From Roseovarius gahaiensis (GTDB lineage: Bacteria; Pseudomonadota; Alphaproteobacteria; Rhodobacterales; Rhodobacteraceae), in contig NZ_JAAORB010000024.1 of NCBI RefSeq assembly GCF_011601345.1, positions 1-45,322 of the forward strand: a stretch of DNA of 45,322 nt. The letters run 5' to 3'. Below are positions 7,876 through 14,847 of the stretch, piece by piece. Each line of letters starts with the position of its first letter. Within the stretch, counting starts at the first letter, position 1. The notes beneath the pieces were generated by a model. That model did no database searches. It saw only the letters and a list, made by a program, of their open reading frames with translations, and was not told the DNA's origin. The translations under genes were made by a program, and so were the position numbers.

Positions 7876-8478
7876 AGGAACCTCCCGGTGTTTGTCAAAC
7901 AAGTTGTCCGCCGGTTTCATGCAGCGTCTCTGATTTCAGGGGCGCTGTTTTCGGTTTTGGGGTTGAGCCAGACGGGGCCGGCGGGTTGCCAGTTTCGGGT
8001 TTTGCCTGACCAGCGTTGTGGGTTTTGGGTCCGTGCATTTGCATAGAGACTGGCGCGATTGGCCAAGGTTGCCCGATCATGGCCAGTGTGGCGCGCGTCC
8101 GGTGTGACGAAGCGGATCGCGCTATGCAGGTGGTCGCAGTTATACCAACCGACGAAGGATTTCACCCAAGATTGAGCATCGGCCTTGGTGGCAAAACCCT
8201 TGCGCGGCCAGTCCTGGCGGTATTTGCAGGTGCGGAACAGAGCCTCCGAGAACGGATTGTCATTGATGACCCGTGGGCGGCTGTAGGACGCGGTGATGCC
8301 CAATTTCTCCATTGTGGTTTTCATCGTAGCGCCTTTCATGGGGCTGCCGTTGTCGGCATGCAGGACCAGCGGACGCAGGGTGCAGCCCTCGGCCAGCACC
8401 GCCTGCCGGATCAGGACGGCGGCCAGTTCCACACCTTCGCGTTCATGAACTTCCCATCCAACGATCTTGCGGCTTCTT

Positions 8479-8490
8479 TGGTTGCCGCCC
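8479..8490 (+). repeat. Subterminal inverted repeat of the IS1111-group element, recombinase-distal end
   Basis: TGGTTGCCGCCC, 4 nt inside the left junction; its exact inverse GGGCGGCAACCA is at 9845-9856. Confidence 0.85.
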
Positions 8491-8747
8491 GTCATGCAAG
8501 AAGATTCTGACTCTTGTCGGCGTGTGATCGAGTGCGGTCTTCTTTCAGGCCTCGATGTGCGGCACGTCCAGAAGCCGCGGGCCGGTATGGAGATCAGCGG
8601 GTCGGGTCCAAATCTGAAGAGCGTGCTGTTCGCACGTAGCCGCAAGCTGGTTTTCCCGATCCGGATCTGGTCGATCATTTGCCCATTCAAGTCGTCGTCT
8701 TCTCACACGCCCCTTGGCGCCGTCGCCAGGCGACTACTCCATGAAGT
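8491..8747 (-). ncRNA. Predicted bridge (seek) RNA of the IS1111-group element
   Basis: This non-coding 3' end, read on the recombinase strand, contains segments that fit bridge RNA guides in the expected order. 8646-8638 reads CUUGCGGCU in RNA, identical to the left target half plus core. A short hairpin follows (CGTGC...GCACG, 8622-8636). 8620-8614 reads UCUUCAG, complementary to core plus right target half (CTGAAGA). Further on, 8597-8591 reads CUGAUCU, a partial match to the left donor end (CCCATCT). 8545-8539 reads AAAGAAG, fully complementary to core plus right donor end (CTTCTTT). IS110-family recombinases are known to use such RNAs, and IS1111-group elements encode them downstream of the gene. 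Exact transcript ends are not determined. Confidence 0.7.
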
Positions 8748-9776
8748 TCATGCCGCAGCCGCCAGCGCCGGATCCCTGTAGTCCTCGTTCTTCGTCAACA
8801 TCGCCCAGATCTGTCGGGCCATCTTGTTCGCCAGCGCGATTGCGACCAGCATCCTCGGCTTGCGGGCCAGCATCCTTGCAAGCCATGAGCCCGGCACGAT
8901 CGTGCGGCGCCCCAGCCAGTTCAGTCGGGACATTGCACCGACGATCAGAAGCCGCCGGATGTCGCTCTGACCGGCCTTGGATATCCATCCAAGGCGCGCC
9001 TTTCCACCGGTTGAGTGCTGGCGCGGCACCAGCCCCAGCCAGGCCGCGAAGTCGCGGCCGGACTTGAACTGCGCCATGTCGGGCGCAAACGCCTCGACCG
9101 TCAAAGCCGTCAGCGGGCCGACGCCCGGCATCGTCTGTAGGCGCCGCGCTGTGTCGGTCTCGGCCGCCAGCGCCTTCAGGGCCTTGGTCTTGGCCTCGAT
9201 CCTATCTGTTTTCTCAGCAATCTGCGCCAGCAGATCCTGGCACTCCACGATGACAAGGGCGGGAAGGTCGCAGTGTGGATCCTCCAGCACCGCCTCCATG
9301 CGCTTCAGGTGGCAGAGCCCGGTGGGAAAGACATGGCCGTATTCGTAGAGCACCGCCCGTAGCGCGTTGGCGAGTTCCGTTCGCTGGTGGACGAGCCGCT
9401 CGCGGCCGCGGAACAGCACCGCCTTCGCCTGCTGGTCCACCGTCTTCGGCGCCACGAACCGCATCTCGGGCTGGCGCGCGGCGATCACGATAGCCTCGGC
9501 GTCCGCCGCATCGTTTTTCTGGCGCTTGACGAAGGGGCGCACGTATTGCGGTGCGATCAGCTTCACCTCGTGACCAAGCGCTTCCATCTCCCGGGCCCAG
9601 TAGCTCGCGCTTCCGCAGGCCTCAAACACAACCAAAGCAGCTGGCTGCGTGGCCATGAAGGCCCGGAATTGCTCCCGTGACAGCTTCTTGCGGAACTTCA
9701 CCTCCCCCGTCATCGCCGCCCCATGGAGCTGGAAAACACGCTTTGCTAGGTCCACCCCGATCATCGTATCCTTCAT
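8748..9776 (-). CDS. IS110-family (IS1111 group) DEDD recombinase
   Basis: A 342-residue recombinase that moves the element through an RNA-guided reaction. The N-terminal RuvC-like DEDD domain begins MKDTMIGVDLAKRVFQLHGA (first Asp at 9) and continues with VFEACGSASYWAREM (Glu) and KRQKNDAADAEAI (the DxxD pair). A helical linker follows at about 150-210. The C-terminal Tnp domain has MPGVGPLTALTVEAF and FAAWLGLVPRQHSTGGKARL, with the nucleophile Ser in the HSTGGK motif, then GWISKAGQSDIRRLLIVGAM, wording typical of the IS1111 subgroup. Length is normal for the family and there are no frame errors. It lies alone in the element, with about 90 bp before the start and 273 bp after the stop. Confidence 0.93.
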   Translation of the reverse strand: MKDTMIGVDLAKRVFQLHGAAMTGEVKFRKKLSREQFRAFMATQPAALVVFEACGSASYWAREMEALGHEVKLIAPQYVRPFVKRQKNDAADAEAIVIAARQPEMRFVAPKTVDQQAKAVLFRGRERLVHQRTELANALRAVLYEYGHVFPTGLCHLKRMEAVLEDPHCDLPALVIVECQDLLAQIAEKTDRIEAKTKALKALAAETDTARRLQTMPGVGPLTALTVEAFAPDMAQFKSGRDFAAWLGLVPRQHSTGGKARLGWISKAGQSDIRRLLIVGAMSRLNWLGRRTIVPGSWLARMLARKPRMLVAIALANKMARQIWAMLTKNEDYRDPALAAAA

Positions 9777-9844
9777 CTCGTCGTCCTCCTCGCTTCGTGG
9801 CTTTCAACACCACCATCTTGGCACATTGCGATGCCGTCCGGGGA

Positions 9845-9856
9845 GGGCGGCAACCA
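9845..9856 (-). repeat. Subterminal inverted repeat of the IS1111-group element, recombinase-proximal end
   Basis: GGGCGGCAACCA on the plus strand, exact inverse of 8479-8490, followed by TCCCAT and the core CT. Confidence 0.85.
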
Positions 9857-10364
9857 TCCCATCTGAAGATATCGACAATCAGATAGAGGTAGAAGAACAT
9901 GCCTGCGACCGGTCCAGGCATCCAGGTTATATCCCAGGTCCAAACCTCACAGGGCGCGCTGGCCTTGTAGCTAGCGGGCGGTTTGCGCTGGACCGGCGGC
10001 TTGGCCCGGCCTCGGTGATGCTGCTGCCCATCCGCGCGCAGGATGCGATAGAAGCTGGATTCCGAGGCCAGATACCGCCCCTGATCGGCTAGTTTAGGGA
10101 CGATCTGGCTTGGCGGAAGGCTGGCAAACTCCGCTGAATTGCAGACTTCAAGCACGGCCGCGCGTTCTTCGGCGCTCAGCTTGTTGCGCGGCTCCGGGCG
10201 CGGCACGAGGGGGCGCTGATCGGGCTGAACCTCGCCGCCTTTCGTCCAACGACGCAGGGTGCGGTCGCTGATGTCCAGCACGGCACAGGCTTTGGCCCGG
10301 CGCGCGCCAGCGGTGACGGCCTCATTGATCAGCGCAACGGCAGTTTGGCGATGTGGGGTGCTGA

Positions 10365-10859
10365 TCATGCGTCCTCTCCGTCCCCCCAGATCGCTGCCGC
10401 CTTTTTTCTGAGAACCAGAAGTGCTGCGGTCTCGGCCAATGCGCGGTCTTTGCGGGCAAGCTCGCGTTCCAGATCCTTGACCCGCTTTTTTTCGTCCTTG
10501 GTCGCCCGCCCAAGACGCGCGTTACTGGCACGATCCCAGTCATTAGCCTATTCACACGCAGCCCGCCATGCCGCGATCGGCGCTGGATAAAGCCCGCGCT
10601 TGCGGCAGTATTCGGCCAGATCAGCTTCATTGAGAGCGGCTGTTTCCAACACCGCCGCGAACTTATCGCACGAGGACCAGCCCTCAGGGCCAGCGTCCGC
10701 GTCAGGCATAAGCTGCCCCTTGCCGCGCGCCTCGGCCCGCCAGGAGAAAAGCGTGGACTCGCCTATGCCCTCTTCCTGGGACAACTGCCGTATGGGCACA
10801 TTGTTTGGCGGAAGCATCCGCATCAGCACCGCTGATTTTCGTTCCAGTGAATAGCCCAA
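10365..10859 (-). pseudogene. IS3-family OrfA with premature amber stop
   Basis: MGYSLERKSAVLMRMLPPNN, SQEEGIGESTLFSWRAEAR is the OrfA helix-turn-helix, followed by WSSCDKFAAVLETAALNEAD and IAAWRAACE. There a TAG (near 10548) interrupts the frame. Translation would continue ANDWDRASNARLGRATKDEK and KRVKDLERELARKDRAL, a leucine-zipper-like end, to a TGA overlapping the orfB start (ATGA). From recall, relatives have Gln (CAG) at this position, so a single C-to-T change would explain the stop. Confidence 0.75.
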
Positions 10860-10928
10860 ATCATCATCCTATCCCGCCCACCTGTGAAATAGAGGAAAAA
10901 TAGAGCAGCGGACAACTTCCCTGACACA

Positions 10929-11065
10929 GGGGGCTCCTGTCTGATGATTGAGAAGACCCCAATCTTCAGTCAGGTCACCGAGATGACAAAATGCGCGCCT
11001 CTTTGGTCGTGCCACAACACCCGCCACAGGCGCCAATGCCGCGGAGCGGTTTAGTCCTTGGGCCG
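10929..11065. other. Short stretch between IS3 and the formamidase repeat
   Basis: No gene seen. From about 11036 it is weakly similar to the sequence just upstream of the second formamidase copy, so the old homologous segment is slightly longer than the near-identical block. Confidence 0.4.
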
Positions 11066-11323
11066 CTTTCATCGTTACTGTGTCACGATGCGCTTTGATG
11101 ATACGAAGCGGGGTACCGAGCGGTTCAGGGGATTGGCCGCATTAAAACTGCTTAGAAAGCGCAGAAAACCGCCGCTACATTCTTTTATGTTGTAACGTCT
11201 ATAAAATGCGAAAGGATTATTCCGCCATATGACGCGGGCCAGATATGCGCATGTTGCGACTTGATGTTGGCAAGCTTCCGGTTAATTTTTGGCATTAATA
11301 ATCCGAAATTCAAGGAGTTCATC

Positions 11324-12646
11324 ATGCCGGACGGAATAAATGCAGGAACCGCTGCAAGACGCAGTGTGGTCGTTCAAGAGTTCACCAATAGCGTTCTCGA
11401 CCCCAACGAAGCGATGCTAGGGCCGGTTGAAGATGGTGGCACCATTATCGCAAATACAGCGCCGGGATGCTGGGGCCCCATGATCACTCCGCGTCTGCGG
11501 GGCGGCCATGAGGTCACGAAGCCGATCTTCGTGGAGGGTGCAGAGATTGGGGATGGCGTCGCGATCCGCATCCGCGATATCACCGTGACCTCCATCGCCA
11601 CAGCGTCCGGGCACGACAGCTCTCCCGAGGGTTTTTGCCTTGGTGATCCTTACGTCGCAGCACGCTGTCCTGTCTGTGACACAGTCTGGCCTGAAACACA
11701 TATCGAGGGCATCGGACAGGACTCGGTAAAGTGCGACACCTGCGGAAACGCCGTTAAGCCCTTCGAAGTGGTGCATGGCTACACAGTGACCTTTGACGAT
11801 ACCCGCACGGTTGGGCTGACCTTGCCTAAAGAAGCGGCAGAAACCATCGCTGGAGACGCAGACCATTATTCGGCTTTGCCGGATGAAAGCCGCCAGCATT
11901 CTATCTTGCACTATGCTCCATCGGACATGCCCGGAACCTTGATCCGAATGCGCCCCTTTATGGGACAGTTGGGCACTTGCCCTTCGATGCCCATGCCGGA
12001 CAGTCACAATGCTGGCGACTTTGGTGCTTTCTTGGTGGGCGCGCCGCATGACTATGGCATCACGCCGGAGCAGTTGATCGAGCACAAGACCGATGGCCAC
12101 ATGGACATCGACGCCGTGCGTGCCGGATCAATCCTCGTGGCACCGGTAAAGGTTCCAGGTGCGGGCGTTTACATGGGTGATATGCATGCCGGGCAAGGTG
12201 ACGGCGAAATCGCTGGGCATACAATGGATGTTTCGGGCAGTGTGACCTTGCAGGTCGAGGTCGTGAAGAACTATCCGTTGGACGGGCCAGTCCTGTTTCC
12301 GCTGGAAGAGGATCTCCCGCCGCTTGCAAAACCATTCACCGAGGTCGAAACCGCCAAGGGAGAGCGCCTTGCAAAACGGTGGGGCGTGTCGCAGATCGAA
12401 CCGCTCGCACCGATTTCGGTTATCGGTACCGCAGCTAACCTGAACGACGCGATCGAAAATGGCTTGGCCCGCGCGGCCAAATTGCTAGACGTAACTGTTG
12501 CAGAAATTCGCAATCGGGCCACTGTCAATGGCGCGATCGAAATTGGCCGCGCGCCAGGGGTGATACAAGTTACATTCCTCGCGCCGCTCGTCAAACTCGA
12601 TGCGGTTGGACTGGGCGATTACGCACGCGAGCAATACGGTCTTTAA
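11324..12646 (+). CDS. fmdA: Formamidase/acetamidase (FmdA/AmdA family), copy A
   Basis: A 440-residue enzyme that hydrolyses short aliphatic amides such as formamide or acetamide to ammonia and the acid, in the cytoplasm. FmdA/AmdA hallmarks are GCWGPMITPRLRGGHEVTKP, PVCDTVWPETHIEGIG, HYAPSDMPGTLIRMRPFMGQ and the metal- and substrate-site region GAGVYMGDMHAGQGDGEIAG. ATG 11324 is preferred over one 63 nt upstream because AAGGAG lies 7 nt before it. A CxxC...CxxC pair (CPVCDTVW, CDTCGNAV) forms a zinc-ribbon-like insert at about 120-155. The gene stands alone in a mobile 1.7-kb block with a long inverted repeat after the stop. Copy B is at 35825. Confidence 0.92.
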   Translation: MPDGINAGTAARRSVVVQEFTNSVLDPNEAMLGPVEDGGTIIANTAPGCWGPMITPRLRGGHEVTKPIFVEGAEIGDGVAIRIRDITVTSIATASGHDSSPEGFCLGDPYVAARCPVCDTVWPETHIEGIGQDSVKCDTCGNAVKPFEVVHGYTVTFDDTRTVGLTLPKEAAETIAGDADHYSALPDESRQHSILHYAPSDMPGTLIRMRPFMGQLGTCPSMPMPDSHNAGDFGAFLVGAPHDYGITPEQLIEHKTDGHMDIDAVRAGSILVAPVKVPGAGVYMGDMHAGQGDGEIAGHTMDVSGSVTLQVEVVKNYPLDGPVLFPLEEDLPPLAKPFTEVETAKGERLAKRWGVSQIEPLAPISVIGTAANLNDAIENGLARAAKLLDVTVAEIRNRATVNGAIEIGRAPGVIQVTFLAPLVKLDAVGLGDYAREQYGL

Positions 12647-12655
12647 TATTGAAAC

Positions 12656-12701
12656 TGCCCGTCACCGCTTGTCAGGAACGAAGACTTCGTGGTGACGGGC
12701 A
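12656..12701 (+). terminator. Inverted repeat after fmdA copy A
   Basis: TGCCCGTCACC (12656-12666) and GGTGACGGGCA (12691-12701) are perfect 11-bp arms around a 24-nt loop, 10 nt after the fmdA stop. No T-run follows, so it is either a weak terminator or a remnant end of the mobile block. Confidence 0.5.
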
Positions 12702-12854
12702 ACGCTGCGATGTCCAGCATCGGCATGCGCGTGTTGCGTGAATGCGGGCTGAAGTTTCACATGTGGGGATTTCAATTTCACGGGAAGCTGGGCGCTGGTT
12801 TTATACAATCGCTTGCTATGAAATCAACGCAACAGTCCTGTCTGTAAATCTTGC

Positions 12855-12986
12855 TTCGCGCAGGCTGCCCATGAGCTGGGCTTCGGTGAATTGTGTCTTC
12901 TTCATCGGAATCGCGTCGTTCATTCTGCTGAGAAAATTCTACGACCGCATCCGCTTAGGATCGGGGGGATTACCCAGCCTCCAACA
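12855..12986 (-). pseudogene. IS3-family left end with orfA start
   Basis: On the minus strand an ATG at 12905 gives MKKTQFTEAQLMGSLREA, the start of IS3-type OrfA ('MKKTRFTEAQIMGVLRQAE'). Upstream, from 12986, TGTTGGAGGCTGGGTAATCC resembles an IS3 terminal sequence. The gene is cut after about 18 codons, near the end of the formamidase repeat. From here to the hipA stop (13066) nothing else is recognised. Confidence 0.55.
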
Positions 12987-13065
12987 AAAACAATGGAGAC
13001 CATATCCAGACAATCAAAGAATCGCGGAAGACCTCAAATCAATGGGATGTGGCCAGCGCATACAA

Positions 13066-14385
13066 TTAAGCTTCGGCCCTGAGGCGTCCGCCGACACGCA
13101 ACGCGTTGCCTTCCACGAGTTTCGCCACATGCTCGACCATCTCGGGCATCGCTCCGGGCAGAGAAGAGATGCGTTTGGTTGCTTCGACGCGATTTGCCAC
13201 CATAGCATCGATGAGCTCGCTTACCCTACGGCGAAAGGCGGAGGCGTTCAGTCCGGCGCTTCGGGCAATCTGTTCCCAGTGGTGCGGAGCGACATCGGCT
13301 GGCTTGCGCCGTTTACCAGCAATCTTCTGGGCGTGATACTGATGAACGTGATCCCAGTGGAGTACTGAGGAGACGTCATAAAGTGGAGCCATGGAAGTCT
13401 CATTGCCAAGGAGAATGGAGTAGTTCTTGGCGTGCGCATCGGTATTGGCGACAAGTATGTTGAAAATCACTTGATCATGGAGAGCGAGAGCATCGGTCGG
13501 CGGCAGGTGGTCACCTGTCAGCAGGAGACCTGCCATGTCGAGGCCCGGAACGGTGCCCCGCTCATATTTTTGCCCCGGATAGATGCCGTTAGCCTGGGCG
13601 AAATCTTCTTGGTGCAGGCGGCGAAGGGTATCATCAGAGCGCAGGGTGCGATCATAGCGGACCACGGCCAGCGCGGTCCGGCCATCAGCTTCAAGTATGG
13701 TGCACTCAGCAGCGGGCAGTCCGATCAGGCCAGCCAGAGCCAAGCAATACGCCTCGTTTTCCACGATGCCGGGCAGGCGGGGATTGTCGGGCTTTATGAT
13801 GATAGTTGAGGGCGCTCCATTTTTTGGTATCGCGAGACGATCTGTCGGTCGTGGCAGGCCGAGCCTTGGCTTGCCTACCTCGTCAAGTGCGGCCAGTGCG
13901 GTTTTCTTCTGACCCCCAGCGAGTGACAGGCGTACCCCGTCTTCACCAGCCAGAAATGGTCGCTTTCCGAGATCCTCGAAATGGCGTGCCAGAGCTTCGC
14001 TTTCCGTGGTCTTGCCGTAGTGATCCTGCAAGCTCGCGTAGCTCCAGTCCTTCCGGATACTCGGCTCTCCAATCGAGATTGCGCCTGCGGTATCTCCGCC
14101 GATCTCGCGCAGAATGGCGAGCGCATCGGAGGTCGCAAGACCCAAGGCATGCGACAATGCGATCAGCTGCTCCTCTTCGGGCAGCAAGTTCGCCAACCAG
14201 GGCGCGATGACCTCGTTGGCAAACAGGCCGGTTTGAAGTGGAAGCGTTATCGAGAGCGGAAAGTTTCCGCGAGTCCCGAGCCATCGAGAATCATATTCGA
14301 AGGAGAGCTCTCCGCTTGAAGAGAGATTAATGCTCCCGATGGTAAATTTCTCGTAGAAGACGATGATGGTTTCGCTCCCCGCCAT
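13066..14385 (-). CDS. hipA: HipA-family Ser/Thr kinase toxin, module 2
   Basis: A 439-residue HipA kinase close in layout to E. coli HipA. Visible are an N-subdomain with FANLLPE-like WLANLLPEEEQLIALSHALG, the autophosphorylation/P-loop segment RLSLAGGQKKTALA with Ser154 in the place of E. coli Ser150, the ATP-binding APSTIIIKPD, YPGQKYERG, the catalytic loop NTDAHAKNYSILL (Asp316), and YDVSS. The protein is full length. The start overlaps the hipB stop by 1 nt. Likely action is phosphorylation of an aminoacyl-tRNA synthetase (GltX in E. coli), with the target here unknown. Confidence 0.9.
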   Translation of the reverse strand: MAGSETIIVFYEKFTIGSINLSSSGELSFEYDSRWLGTRGNFPLSITLPLQTGLFANEVIAPWLANLLPEEEQLIALSHALGLATSDALAILREIGGDTAGAISIGEPSIRKDWSYASLQDHYGKTTESEALARHFEDLGKRPFLAGEDGVRLSLAGGQKKTALAALDEVGKPRLGLPRPTDRLAIPKNGAPSTIIIKPDNPRLPGIVENEAYCLALAGLIGLPAAECTILEADGRTALAVVRYDRTLRSDDTLRRLHQEDFAQANGIYPGQKYERGTVPGLDMAGLLLTGDHLPPTDALALHDQVIFNILVANTDAHAKNYSILLGNETSMAPLYDVSSVLHWDHVHQYHAQKIAGKRRKPADVAPHHWEQIARSAGLNASAFRRRVSELIDAMVANRVEATKRISSLPGAMPEMVEHVAKLVEGNALRVGGRLRAEA

Positions 14386-14681
14386 CAGTCATCCTCCAAG
14401 TCATAGCCGTTCTGGCCCAGATCAGGCGAGGTTGTCTTGGCAGACGAAAGCGTGTCAGCCTGGAAGAGAGTTGGAAGCTCGGTCCTGAGCGCAAGCGAAA
14501 GAGACACCAGAGTAGATAATTTGAGGTCTCGTGTGCCGCGCTCGATATGCGAGAGCGTCGGCACGGTGGAGCCTGAGAGGCGCGACAAATCTTCCAAGCT
14601 CAGGCCGAGGCTTCTTCGCCGCGACCTGATACGTGACCCGATTTTTTCTGCCCATGCCAGGGTTTCAGCCGACTGCTTCAT
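14385..14681 (-). CDS. hipB: HipB-type antitoxin, module 2
   Basis: A 98-residue XRE protein with the HTH at about 27-48 (LEDLSRLSGSTVPTLSHIER) and a C-terminal tail ending in an acidic stretch (GYDLEDD). A strong AAGGAGGG lies before ATG 14681. It is co-directional with hipA and overlaps it. The three upstream palindromes with GATAA cores resemble the TATCC-N8-GGATA operators of E. coli HipB, so autoregulation by the HipA-HipB complex is likely. Confidence 0.88.
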   Translation of the reverse strand: MKQSAETLAWAEKIGSRIRSRRRSLGLSLEDLSRLSGSTVPTLSHIERGTRDLKLSTLVSLSLALRTELPTLFQADTLSSAKTTSPDLGQNGYDLEDD

Positions 14682-14691
14682 GTCGCCCTCC

Positions 14692-14807
14692 TTATCATGC
14701 AGGATAAATAATAAATCATTTGGGCGATATCAAGAATATTTTATCGCGCAGGATAAAAACGCTGTTCCTACGTCTATATGTGTGAAATTTACCCTTCAGG
14801 ATAAAAA
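14692..14807 (-). promoter_or_regulatory. Three phased HipB-like operators of module 2
   Basis: Three copies of the half-palindrome CAGGATAA(A) occur at a regular spacing of about 48 bp: TTATC-ATGCAG-GATAA (14692-14707), TTTTATC-GCGCAG-GATAAAA (14739-14758, perfect 7-bp arms) and TTTACC-CTTCAG-GATAAA (about 14788-14806). They occupy the region upstream of hipB, the nearest one next to its ribosome binding site. They resemble known hipBA operators (TATCC-N8-GGATA). Confidence 0.65.
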
Positions 14808-14847
14808 AACCTTTTCATACACCTGACCCGTATCCGAAGTATTAGGG

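Larger units (their letters stand above)
8475..9862 (-). mobile_element. Intact IS1111-group (IS110 family) element
   Basis: The boundaries come from restoring the IS3 gene: target CTTGCGG-CT-GAAGA is cut so that a CT lies at both junctions (8473-8474 and 9863-9864). The element carries one intact recombinase gene (9776-8748), 12-bp subterminal inverted repeats (8479-8490 and 9845-9856) set 4 and 6 nt inside its ends, and a 273-bp non-coding stretch downstream of the gene. Subterminal repeats, absence of target duplication and a long 3' non-coding end are IS1111-group features. The element looks recently inserted and potentially active. Confidence 0.85.
7917..10368 (-). pseudogene. IS3-family OrfB transposase split by IS1111-group insertion
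   Basis: The 5' part (10368 to 9865) encodes MISTPHRQTAVALINEAV, NKLSAEERAAVLEVCNS and VWTWDITWMPGPVAGMFFYL up to IVDIF. The 3' part (8474 to 7917) resumes with SRKIVGWEVHEREGVELAAV, VLHADNGSPMKG and PFSEALFRTCKYRQDWP. Removing 8475-9864 restores IVDIF-SRKIVGWE, the conserved rve motif, in frame. The DDE residues appear as WDIT, HADNGS and the Glu of FSEALF. The gene was probably intact until the insertion and is now inactive. Confidence 0.85.
7889..10928 (-). mobile_element. IS3-family element, interrupted by an IS1111-group element
   Basis: Ends begin TG and share a related inverted terminal sequence: left, plus strand, TGTTTGTCAAAC-AAGTTGTCCGCCG; right, minus strand, TGTGTCAGGG-AAGTTGTCCGCTG. 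Inside, on the minus strand, are orfA (10859-10365, with an internal amber codon) and orfB (10368-7917), which overlap at ATGA. The 1.39-kb IS1111-group element at 8475-9862 splits orfB. Without it the element is about 1.65 kb. Confidence 0.7.
11066..12775 (+). repeat. 1.71-kb direct repeat, copy A (formamidase segment)
   Basis: Nearly identical to 35567-37276, constant offset 24501. I see three single-base differences, all before or at the gene start (near 11143, 11255 and 11303); the 440-codon gene looks identical. Homology ends sharply at GGGATTTCAA on the right and fades on the left upstream of CTTTCATCG. Confidence 0.95.

Noticed and set aside
11417..12100. 227-codon minus-strand frame (and its copy at 35918-36601)
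   Set aside because: Antisense to the formamidase gene.
12742..13368. 208-codon plus-strand frame after fmdA
   Set aside because: Crosses the repeat edge and an IS3 fragment and ends antisense to hipA; no family.
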